Positions 12,154 through 24,700 of a DNA stretch of 64,000 nucleotides are shown piece by piece. The notes beneath the pieces are model-generated. The model had not been told where the DNA came from and made no database searches. It saw only the letters and a list, made by a program, of their open reading frames with translations. Both the position numbers and the translations under genes were made by a program. Origin of the DNA: Clitoria ternatea (lineage: Eukaryota > Streptophyta > Magnoliopsida > Fabales > Fabaceae); NCBI GenBank assembly GCA_037962975.1, contig CM075674.1, forward strand, positions 40,314,501 to 40,378,500, given 5' to 3'. Each line of letters opens with the position of its first letter. The stretch's first letter is position 1.

Positions 12154-12779
12154 CACAAACACCTACAAATATATCAAGAAAGATACATTTTCAAAAACAA
12201 AAATAATTAACTTACGAATTTTCAATTTCCAAAGACACCTCAAAAATGTAATTCACGGACTTAAAAATATAAAAATTGATAGTAAACAATAAAAAAATTA
12301 TGCAAAAAGCAATTGCCCAAGATTTGGTGGGCCAAGGCTAATTCGGTTTAAAACAAGATTCATTTTCAATTACTTCAAATATTAATAATCATCAATTTGT
12401 GAAGTAATTGAAACGAGAAACGCAATATCTATGTACAAGTTCAGGCAAGACTCGAAGGAAGTTTACATTTTAAAGTTTCTAAGAGAAGAGTACTGTACAA
12501 TTAAATACAACAATGATATTCAGAGCACTGGAGCAGTGACATCAACGCAAAAATCCCACTCAGTCCATCATGAGCCACTCTCCAACCATAATATAGGGCC
12601 ATCAACATTGTGCTCTTACAAAGAAATAAAAAACAGGTATAAAAAAGTACATAGTAATACAAAATTTCAGTGCCTGAGGTATAAGCATCAGTGCAACTCA
12701 TCATTTGGATAATGAATGGAGAACATTTACAGGCATGAATCAAGTCATCCTTCTACAGTTCTACTCGGGCGCCACGATG

Positions 12780-15700
12780 TTACAGTTGACCCAACCTCTC
12801 CTGCAGAAAGGAAGAAACAATTTGAATCCAAGTTCCAGGGTAGGGAAAATAAATAAAGTGCAATTGTAATGCAATGTCTGTTTAAAAATCTTTACACTCT
12901 TAGAAATCACTGTAAATGACTTTTTAATATAATTATTACAGATCAATGATTTTTACTTGCATGATAATTCCTTATTGGATGAAAGTATAAAAAACTTTTT
13001 ACGCTAACACTATATTCTCATTAAATTCCAATTAATATAACATTATATATTGTAAAAAGAAATTACATAGGTTAAGATATTGAGATAAATCTCATATCGT
13101 TTATGAATTTGGCCAATGTCTAGTTTACAAGGCTTAAAGCAACCCTTAACTCTTGAGCTAACTTTTGAGTTGAATTAAACCCGTCCTTTTCTAATAATAT
13201 ATATCAAAGTTATGCAAATCATATCATTCATTAAGTATTTAGACTCTGCTAGGAAGGGAGAGCATGAGTAACAGCATGAAAAATTAAAAAACACAAATGG
13301 GAGGATGAAAATCCTTGTAACCAATCCACAGGTTAACATTCCTAGTCCTTTGAAGAAAGACCACAAAGAAACACACAGTTCAACATGACCAATACAATAC
13401 GTTAAGCAAATAAATCTGTTTGTCGTCTCTTTGTTCTGATTTTCTTTATCCTTCTTAAATTTACGTATTGGACCTTACTCGATCCTAAAAATTAGCTTAA
13501 AGAATGAGGATCATCCTCCACCTTATATACTTTTGATTAACCATATTTTTAATCAATAAGACTTTTAACACGCCCTTTCAAACTCAAGAATAGAGTGTAA
13601 TGAATACCGGTGGCCCGTGGGACTTATTAACACTCCCCTTCACGTTTAGGAATGGAGCGTGTGAATATGGGTGGACCATGGAACTTATAGAATACTCTTA
13701 CACTCAGGAATGGAGCGTGAACAATATAAGTGGCCCAATAACGAATCTAGAATAGGCTATAATATCATCATAAATTTGAATTTTGAACTTAACTAAATCC
13801 TAAAAGCTAGCTCAAAGGATAAGGATTATCCTCCACTTTATATGTTTTTTATTCGTCATATCTCTAGTCAATATGGGACTTTCAACAACCCTTAACCCAC
13901 CAAATACACACAACTTCACTAACAAGAGAGATGTATGGAAAATAAGAGAAAGTGAACACGATTCATTCGGTATAAAATAATTTTAGAAATATCCCGTGGC
14001 CTCTCTCTGTTCACAAACAAAGATCTGAAATAAATCGATAGAATAACAACCTGAAGCATCTGCATCAGTTTTGGATGCTGCTCCAAAAGTTGGCAAAGTT
14101 TGTCACGATCTCTCAATAAAGACTGCCATAGCATAAGAGTAGAACAAGATTAAAAAAGGTGCTAATTAAATCATCCATCAGGCTCAAAAAATAAGGCATG
14201 GCCTGTATCCCCAAAAAGTGCACTACAATTGGAAAATACCTGAATTGCCTCTGGAGACTTGAAATACTCATGTAAAGACATTCCTGCATCCGACTGCTGG
14301 TGTGATTGAGCATCCCCTGGCTGTGGAGAATATTCAACTTGCTGCTGTGGGGGCTGGGTTTGGTAATACGTCTGCATTGAAGAAACCTGAGTCTGCTGCA
14401 ACATCTGTAACTGATGCACTTGAGCATTGCTTTGTACAGCCATCCCTTGCTCCAACTGCTGTAAAGACTGAACAGGTGGCCTGGGGGGCTGAGGTGGTTG
14501 TGGTGGGCGTGGAAGCTGGGGAGGCTGCAGTGGCTGCAGCTGAGTAACTGAATGCATTGACTGAAAGGAAGCTGAAGGAACAGACACACTTTGTAAGATG
14601 CTTGGCTGATTCTCACTCTGTTGCTGATTTTGGGTGTTACCAAAAACAGTTAATGGCATGGAAGCTGGCCTACTGAAGCCCATGGAGAGCATCGGGGAAT
14701 TCAGTGGATACGATGACAACCTGGCTCCTGCAGGTGGGATGGAAGCCTGGGAAAGTTCGGTTGTCCCAATATTTGTCTGATTATTATATATTGAAGGCTG
14801 TGAAACCGAAGTTTTGACAGATGGTAAATTATATGGACTAGAGGCAAAAGGAGGTGGAGTAGGAGGAAGGGGGGGAGCAACTCTATTAGGTCCACCAGGG
14901 GAAGACACGCAAGTCCTGGAATATTTTGAATCTAACATTGGAACAGAAGATGATAATGCTGTTGGGGTTGAACCATTGTTGAATGGAGATAAATACTCCG
15001 ACTGAACCTGCAGAGAAGAATGATATAAGTAGGTGCTGATACAGGAGGAGAAAAAAGAACTAAAATGGAGATTCATGTGACTGGAGCAGTAACCAGAAAA
15101 GGGAAAAACTAAAACAAGAGAATTCCTCACTTGGAATGCTACAGGACGCTGAGCACCTGCTGGAGAATTAACAAATGTAGGTGACTGGCTTGGAACTGAA
15201 TCAGTCGTAAGTGATATCACAGGCGAGATGGTTGGTGGAGGTGGCATGGGTGGTAGAGGAGGTTGGTTCGGAAAAAACCTCTGTTCATAAAGTCCTTGAG
15301 AACCAGTGGCAATTCCACTATGTTGAGGACTGTTCTTTATAAAGAAATTCTGGGATGCCAACCTTGAATCACCTGGTAATTGCATAGATGAAGACTGATT
15401 ATTGTAAAGAGACCCTGGAAACGAACTATTTGCCGCTGCAGAATCGTATCTGCCTGAGGGTTTAGCTTGAGCGACATTTTTTGAATCATCAACCAGCTCA
15501 ACATACTTCCTGTCTGAAGAAACACTTGACTCACGAGTTAATGACATATCAGGACGTGAACCAGACAACTTCGAAGAAAATTCACTTTGGGCGTTTTCAT
15601 CAATGTTAGATCCTAAAGGAGTACCCATTTGAGAAAACTGGCTACTATCAACAACATCACTTTCCGTCTCTTCAACAATTGAATGAGGAGAACTTTGCTC

Positions 15701-18700
15701 AACAATAACTGGGGCAGGCTGCTGTAAGTTATCATCCGGCTGAGGGAATAGTAACTTGTCATCAGGATCAGACTCCTCTCCATCAAAAACAATATCAATT
15801 CCTTGAAGATCATCATCAAGATCTGTTTTTATTTGCTTAGATTTGTTTAATTTCTCTATATCTGTATGTTTAACAGGAGAAGCATTTTTTAGGGGTCCCA
15901 CAGTCTCCCCCACTACTGTTGCTGAAGAGTTCTGACGTTCCCTTTGTCTTGCCATAAATTCATCAACATGAATTGATGGAGGCCTCCCACCAGTAGATCC
16001 TGCTCGTGGCACTGCTATTACGTTAGTAACCCCTTCAACATTTCTCTCTCTTGCAACGTAGTCATCCACATGCATAGATGGTGGTCTGCTAGTATTTGGC
16101 TTGCGCTGTCGGAAGGCATCCCTGCGTGTAGGACCAGAAGAAACAGTAGACTGTGCTAAACCACGTGAAAAAGCATTTTGAGCGGAGACCTCTGGAAAAT
16201 TTTCTCCTCTAGCTCGCCTAGAGGGTCCATCCATTGGTGGCAATTTCCTTTTGGCAGCAATGTTTGTCTGTGCTAATCTGTCTGGTAATGTTTCAGGACA
16301 TTCCCAAAGAAATTTGTCCCCAAGCCCTCCAACATAAAGATAATCATCAATCTTTTCAACAGTGTTTTCAAGCAACTGATGTATCTTTAGAAAAACTAGA
16401 ACTTCATTTTGAGGTAAAACAACATCATCCAACTTCGTGCAACCAACAGGCCTTTGCAATACCAAGGACAATGACTTGACCGCCTCCGAAACCTTGCATC
16501 ACAAATGAGCAGAAGTTACATAATTATACAGGGAAAAACTGAGAAAGAAGCTGCTAAGTGCAAATGTATTTATACCTGGTATAATGGGATTTGCAAGTGA
16601 GAGGTAACTGAACAGTCATCCATAGCAACCTTTGAACTTAACAGAGCACTAAATTCTAATATGCAATTTATATTTTCTTCTGAAAAGCCAGCTGGTCTTG
16701 GCATATCATCAGAAAGCCCAAAGAGGTACTTCAATGTGACAACTCTGTCAGAATTCAAACTAACCAACAAAGAAACTGTAACTTATCCCGCAACTACTCA
16801 AGATAATAGAAAAAAAAAAATTACAGAACTTATGCATCCCTCACTACCACATCAATGCTCAGAAACATGGGATATTGACAGATAAAACATAATATCAGAA
16901 ATCTATTTATAATAATATTTAGTCCTTTTGTTGCTATTTTTATTTTGAGATATCTGTGAGTACTTCAAATGAATTGGAATTCCCATTTCTTCATAAAAAT
17001 AGAAGATATTATCACTTCAAATCTCGAATTTGTTTAACCATAACCTAGATACCATTTTACACTTTAGATTATTTCACTAGCATTTTAGGTCTATTGTTAT
17101 TAAAATTTGAGATTTGATAATGACTGGATCCTTCTAAGTATTTATTTCTATAGTTATCATGTGCATTTTTAACTTTATTTTTTCAACCTCTTTAGATCCG
17201 ATATTTGCCCATTACGCTATCCGCTATCAAGCTTATTGGTATTTTCGCTTTCGGCTATGGACTGCTATAAGAAATTGATAACATGGTTGTAAAGTCACAT
17301 GGGTCTGAGTACACACAAGTTGGCAACAATGCTTTCGAATCATAAATTATAAGCATATGCAGAGTAGAAAACCAGAAGGCTGAATCCAGAAACAAAAATA
17401 CAAAAGAAGTATACCTGTTGCCATTCATGCAAAACTGTAGAGACCCCACAGATAATGCATAGACAGCCTCAATTGCATAAGTTGACAAACCCTCCTTTGC
17501 ATCAACTGATCTCAGCAACTTCATCCAACAACTAAGTAAAGGGGGGCATTTTCTCCATTCTGCTACATTAGGGACATTATAATTTACATTCCTATCATCT
17601 CTCTGAGGATCAAGTTCATGGGCATGAGTGTGGATACCAAAATGAGTAGCTCCAAATGCCGTTTGACAATCACAACAGGAAGCTATAACTTGGAATGCTG
17701 TAAGACAAGCGAGTAACTCTTTCCCAATAGGCAGGACCTAAAAACATCACAATTCACAGTAAATGTGAAACCAACAAAAATAAGCACAAAATTTAAAACT
17801 ATACAGTGACTTGTAACTTAGACAGAATTTTGGTACCCATTTTCCCCAAGGATGAGTGCTTTTACAAGGAGAAGAAAGGGCATCTAACTATCAACCAAAA
17901 TATAAATGCATCTAATATAAATAGATCTAATAATATATAAGCACAGTATCAGAGAGTCACCTGACAACACTTCAAAATATAACGGAATATCAGGACACAA
18001 TCTTCATCACTCAATTTTTCAAAATTTTTACTGCCAGACCACCAGGAAATTTGTCACTTAACAGTCAAACTTGAATAAAAACAATATCAAGAAGAATGTA
18101 AACTGCTCACGAGTCATGTCTTCGGGGGTAATGTCGAGAAGTTTCAGAATGAAAAAGAAGCATGATAAACTTGAATACTGGGAGACACCAACTAAAAAAA
18201 TTAAAGCTGCATTTTGTGGAGCTTCCATCAGGAGTCTGTTTTTCATCAACATCAACAATAGCAAAACTTCTATCCAGTACTTTTGTTAGCACCTGAAGTG
18301 TGCCCTCCCTCAGCAATAAACCCTGGCAGAAAGAAAGTAGGTCAGCTTTAAGTTATGTAGAACTATTATCATCACCAAGAATCAATAAAACTACAATGAT
18401 CACAATAATCATGATGAAAATAAGAAACAAGAACAAAGGGGGAAGCAGAAGACATGATAGAAATATGTTACCTTGCCTAGTGGATGCTCTGATAGGCTGA
18501 CAATAAATTCAAGAAGCCTCAAAAGCTGAAATAAATGAGAAAAAGCCATCATAATAACACCATATTAATGGAACTGCAAGCTCCAAATTTTGGGGCAGAC
18601 AGGAAACTTGCCTTGTATGCATCTGTATCTGATGGAGAAGATTCTGAAATGTGATGAATAATCGAGGACAATCCCGGTTGTATAAGCATAGATGCATAAT

Positions 18701-21700
18701 TAGCATTTTGACAAGAAATGCGAATTACAAGAACACGCAGAAGGTCTTGAATGACCACTAATGCCTGCCAAAACACAGAATATCACAAAAAAAATAGTAC
18801 TTATGTAAGACCAACCAACAATACCAACTCCATATTAGAAAATTGAAAGTTCATAATTTATGCAGGAACTACATACAGAAATGGCATAATGCTGTATAAT
18901 CTCAGCAATTTTATCAAAATGAGGTGCCAGCTGGCCAACCATCTTTTCAAGGTGTCCAGATTCCAAATACCAGTTGACATGTTTCTCCTTCTGAGGCCCC
19001 AATATGGTTCCAACAGCCAACATTCTTCGTGTAGTTAATAAGGGCATTCCACTAGTCCAAAGCCATATATCTTCTTCGGGAAATAAATCACTCTTGCAAT
19101 AGAAAACACACAAGACCAGAAGCATTAATCATCCTAGTGCCTACAGGTTTATACACACACAAACACACGTGTGTGTGTGTGTGTGTATTGTAGAACGGAT
19201 GAACAATCAAGAAATATATTTTAAGGAATTACACCAAAAACACTACTTTTCATATTAAAACTTAAAATAGAATAGTCATACCAATAGATAAAGTAAACTG
19301 CATGTTTCTTTTGGACCTAGAGTCAACAATGAAGTGCCCTTAACACTGGCAAGCAGGGTGTGAAAAAGACCAGGGCTCCAGCCATGTACTGGCCAAAAAG
19401 CAAGCGCTGATGCAATAAGATGACAGACTGCTCCATAACCAATAGCATAATCAGGATATGGAGATGATAAGTCAGCTACACATGCAGCTAGCTTGGGGCT
19501 GCAATGACCAGAATTTATTTAACATAAAGAAGCATGATTCTCTAACCAGATACAAAGATAAAGGAAGCTAACAGATACCTTATTTCCCTGTGTAATCGTA
19601 AAAGAGTATTCATTAATTTTGTATTTCGGTGTTGCTCTTTTGCTTCCTGAAAAAATCAACCAAAACAATCTCTATCAAGAAGGCTATGTATATTAACTTC
19701 TGTTGCCGCAGGTACTGTAGCCCCAATTGATGAATCTTAAAGATTACTTGAGTTTTATGATTAAATAAAAATTAAGGACAGAGAAAAGAAAAAACAGAAA
19801 ATATAAGACCCTGTTTAGGGTTTGTTTTTAGTTTAGTTTTAAAATTTTAAAAAACCAAAACTTGTTTCTAGTTTTTAGTCTCACGTTTTAGTTTTTACGA
19901 TTTTGAATTTTAAAAGTTGTAAAAATTTCATAATTTTCATCTCAACTGCATTATACGCAAGCAACAATAATATGGTGGCTGGCGATGTGGGCATGATGAT
20001 GGTGAGTGGTGGTGACTAGTGAGGAAAGTGGCAATGATGGTGGCAGCAACGGCGGCAGTAGTGGTGGTCATGGTGATTATGGTAGCGCTGTGGCGGCGAT
20101 AGTGGTGGTGCCAATAGGGACAATGGTGGTGGCAGTCGTGGTGGCAAAGGCAGTGGTGGTGATGTTTTAGGGTCAGAGGTTTATAAAATTGGAAATTATT
20201 AAAAGCCCCACATTAACTAGTGATATGATCAATTAAAAGTATATAAAGCGATAATCCTCACCTTATGGGCAAGCTTTAGGATAGAGTTAGGCCCAATACC
20301 CAAATTTAAAATGGTATCAAAACCTATTCTAGATCCATTGTTAGGCCACCCATGAAGGGGTGTTGCAAGCCTATCCTACCTGCAGATATTTAGCACCAAA
20401 TGTCCAATCCTATGTACACTTCTTTTTCCCTCCACTAATCCAAACAAAGGATATTTATAATTTCCCTTTTTTTTTCTCCTCTATTTCCATCCATCCAATT
20501 ACTACTCTATATTGTTTCATTCCATTTCTTTCCATCCAACCCCCCCCCCCCCTGAAATTGATCCCTTGATCCAAACAATACATAAAACCTACAATTTTTT
20601 TAGATACTTATGCATATAGCATGAATTATGAATTTAATAATTTAGGATATTATTTTAGAATTACATGTGTAACTATGTACATATATAAAGAAAAAAGTAG
20701 CGGTTATCACGCAATGGATTATACCACCAGTGTTTTTCAAGCCACTGCAAACAAAGCACTGTTAACCAGGATTGATGACTGTGATAAGATGCATGAGATG
20801 TCAATAGATATGAATGGCATATCCTATAAATTTCTGATATAGGGTTTTCATTCACATCTTGCTCTATTAAGCACTCCACTTACAGTCAGTCTGCATGGAA
20901 TCTTCGTATGACTTATAATTATAATAACCATTGGATATAATCACGTCATCTATCAACATGTAATGAATGATATTTTGGTTAGTAAAGACGTGTTCACATT
21001 TCAATTGTACATTATTCCAAGTTCCCAACCTAATAACTAGTAACTACCATAGAAAGAAGAGTCAAAACCTCTTAAGGACACACGCACCTGTAATTTCTGT
21101 AGTAGCGTAATCAATAGCACTAGAGAAGGAACCAAAAGATCAACTATGCTCAGCTCACGATTACGTTCTAGAAGCAAATCTGAAGTAGTATTGCATTCCG
21201 TACCCTCATCTACAAGATAATCTGTTCAAAGATATGGAAATTACATTTTAGATTATTTTATGAAGAATAAATAAATAATAATATGGAATGCCTTTTCACA
21301 GAAAAAGAAATTGCATTGAAGTCAACTCCACCCACATAGCTCAGTTTGCCAATTAAGCCACACCTTGTGGTTTGCTAATAGTCTAAAGGGAGCATAACAT
21401 CAAAACATAGTACACACCTATAACTAGGCTATATGTGAGGATAATGAAAGGGAATTGCAATAGATTAAAGATCAATTACTGCAAGAGTAGAGGGAACATG
21501 CCTAGGGGATTATCTTGTCACTGCCTAGATATGTGGCAGCAAGGGAGAGGAAACAATGACACTCTATCTCAATGAGAATAAGGGGGAATACAAGTAAGAA
21601 TTAGGCAGGGAAGGGGTAGCCCAGAATTCAGTTCTATGGGACTGGGAGGAACCTAGCCCCTAGACACTGTAATCTCCAAATTTATCATTCATGGTTTTTA

Positions 21701-24700
21701 CTTATTTCAGTTTCAGAATTAACTCCCTGCTTTCTGCAATATTACAAAAGATTTGTGAATTGTCTTAAGGGAGCACAACATACTCAATGCAAATAAATAC
21801 ATGAATTTACATCAATTCATAAAAATAAGACATGCATATAGGTTATAATATAAATAAGACGTGTATATTTATCATAGCAGAAAGATGGCATGGCAGCTAA
21901 TCGTCAGAGAAGCTGGCCTGCTAGCTTGAGGCTTTCCAACATAATAGATAATGGTAGTTAGTTAGTTACACTGCACAAAACACAAGTCAACTAAAGCCAA
22001 GGTAAACTGAGCAATGAAGGTCACATAGTGCTACAATTTACAAGTTACAGATAATATTATCTCAAGCAAAAATTGAGCTCACCTTTAAGACCAAAAATTG
22101 CTTAACATGTGTAGAAATCTTAAATGAACCAAGTAACAACTTTCCCATGCATTGCATTTATAAATTCAGAAAAATCACATGTTAACAGAAAAATAAATAT
22201 GAAAAAAAAAAAACGTCACCATTGTTAAACAATTACAAAATTTGTGATAGAAGATGTCCCCATTGTCAAGGTAAGGAGTCATTTGGTTTCAGGAAACATT
22301 TCTTGTTTTCGTTACAAAACTGACACCTTGTTTTCTGTTTTCAAATTTTTTTACAGGAAATGCAGGATTTTTTTTTTTGTTTCCTGTTTTTATTTTTCAT
22401 TTTCGCTATTTCTTGTATTTTTTCAATTTGGATATCAAGTTTAACTCAATCCTAAAAACTAACAGGATTACCCTCATCTTATATACTTTTATATGGCCAT
22501 ATCACTAATCAAAGTGAGACTTTTGATACACCCCTCACGTCCAGGAATGAACATCTAGAGCGAGGACAAATATGGATGGCTCATTAACGTGGGATTTACA
22601 ATACACCCCCTCACACCTAGGATTGATGACAGATCTAGGATAAACTTTGATATCATCTTCAATTTAGATATCGTGTCTAACCCAATCCTAAGAGCTACTT
22701 ATAGGATGAGGATAACCCTCACCTTAGATACTTTTAATTGGTCATATCACTAATCAATATGGGACTTTCCACCCCCGCCCAAGAATGAACATTTGGAATG
22801 TGGACAAATACAAATGTGGGACTTATAATACACCCCATGGCCCAATAACAGATCTAGGATACGCTTTAATACCATCTTTAATTTGGATATTGGGGTCTAC
22901 CTCAATCCTAAAAGCTAACTCATAAGATTAGGATTACCCTCACCTCATTTACTTTTAATTGTCCATGTCACTAGTTAATGTGGGACTTTCAATATATACA
23001 AATTATGAAAAATAGAAAACAATGTAACAGTTTTGTAAATAAAATGAAAACAAAAATATTTTTTGAAACCAAACAACCCCTTAGGAATTCATTTTATTTC
23101 ATAAGAAAAACAAATTGAAATATTTCAAAATGTTGTTATATAAAAATTAACATGATAAAGAAGAGATAAGACTTTTGAATTAAGGAGTAAATCAAAGAAA
23201 TAAGTTGTGTGAATCAACCATAATTTGAAATGATGTGTCGATGTACAAATTACGAATTTCACATTTAATGATATGGAAGGTTTAGGCTTTAGTTACAATT
23301 AGGAAATTTGCGATTGATTGAAATTAAATTTAAGCAAAAATAAAATTGTGAAAAAAAAATGTAAGTTTCTTGTAAAAGAAGGCCCTGATGCATTGGGAAA
23401 AAAAAAGAGTAGACTGAAATAAATTCCCTCACCTACAAGAGTGGGGACTCAAACTCTCAAATTTAGTATATAGGAATTGAGGAGTTGACATGATGAAATT
23501 TTATAATTTTGAAAGTTGATATTGCAATGCTATTCTACACAAATAACAAAATGTTTCCATGAAACACTTCTTAAACAATCAAATACCATTGTTATTTGAC
23601 AAAAAACAAAATGTTTAGGAGCAAAAACAGAGCCATCCAGTTACTTCTTTCCTATCTGAGTACCATTGTCCACTTAATTTCAAGAGATTGCTTTTCACAA
23701 GAAACAATACGTAGTGGACGTTATCCAATTATGTTAACCTATACTCCTAGACCTAAATTGGAAATGTCATTAGTAAACAGAACGAACTTTTAAATATATA
23801 ACTGGAAAAAGTTCAGATAAATATAAAATGTTATCCCAAGTAGCTCAATTTAAACATTAACTCGCAAATCTAATAGGTAATGCATACCAAATATTATAAA
23901 GGGAAGGTAAGCAGTTTGATGTGACAACATAATCATATAGGCAACCTATTGTAACAGTTACTGTAATTAGCTTACCGTAATTGTTTGATGACCTCTCAAG
24001 CATGAATCTGCAGTTGACCAAAATGGCATAAATAACTATAACAGCCCCTTCATCATAGAGAGTTGCAGCAATAGTCTGCATTGATTAAAACTCTCATAAG
24101 ATAGGGCACAAAATTATAAATGAAACAACTCAGCATAGACTATAACATACTGGATTCTCAGAAATAAAAGACAAAATCCTTAACGCAGTTGTCAACTGTG
24201 CCAGAGAAGAATCACGGAGTGTGACACCATCAAAAGACTTTTCAGATATAAACTTTCCAAGATTCTCCATAACATTAATATCGGAGCCACTCGAAGACTC
24301 TCCAACAACGTTTTCAGCATCGGTCAGATCTGAAATTAGGATGCTAGTTGAAGTTAATTGGGCATCTCCTCCAGAAGCCAGTACAGCAGCATAACGCAGA
24401 AGCCCAATACCCCCATGTTTGTGATATACGACACCAGCATCTATCCATTCCAACAGCCGTGAGGGAGCATCTTTTCTGTTAGACCCGGGAGAGGAGAAAT
24501 GCAAAGCCCTATGAAGTTCCATAGCATGTCCAATCCATGAACCCAAAGATGATGCTGCAGAATCTGTAACAATGGCTTCAATGATCTCAGCAACTGAGTG
24601 AAATATTGTAAGATTTACTGGTGAAGATCCTGAACACAGTAGAGGAAAAAATGCAATTTAGAATACAAAATAAGAAACCAGGCCAATATTGTGTACAAAG

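Larger units (their letters stand above)
7982..12430. other. AT-rich spacer downstream of VIR, no gene recognised
   Basis: No frame here shows a convincing product. The stretch holds a possible copia relic (about 8780-9900), a 57-bp duplication (10144-10257) and a CT/AT microsatellite (12097-12145). Confidence 0.55.

Noticed and set aside
14302..14547. Plus-strand frame rich in V/A/G opposite VIR exon 26
   Set aside because: Shadow of the P/Q-rich VIR coding region on the other strand.
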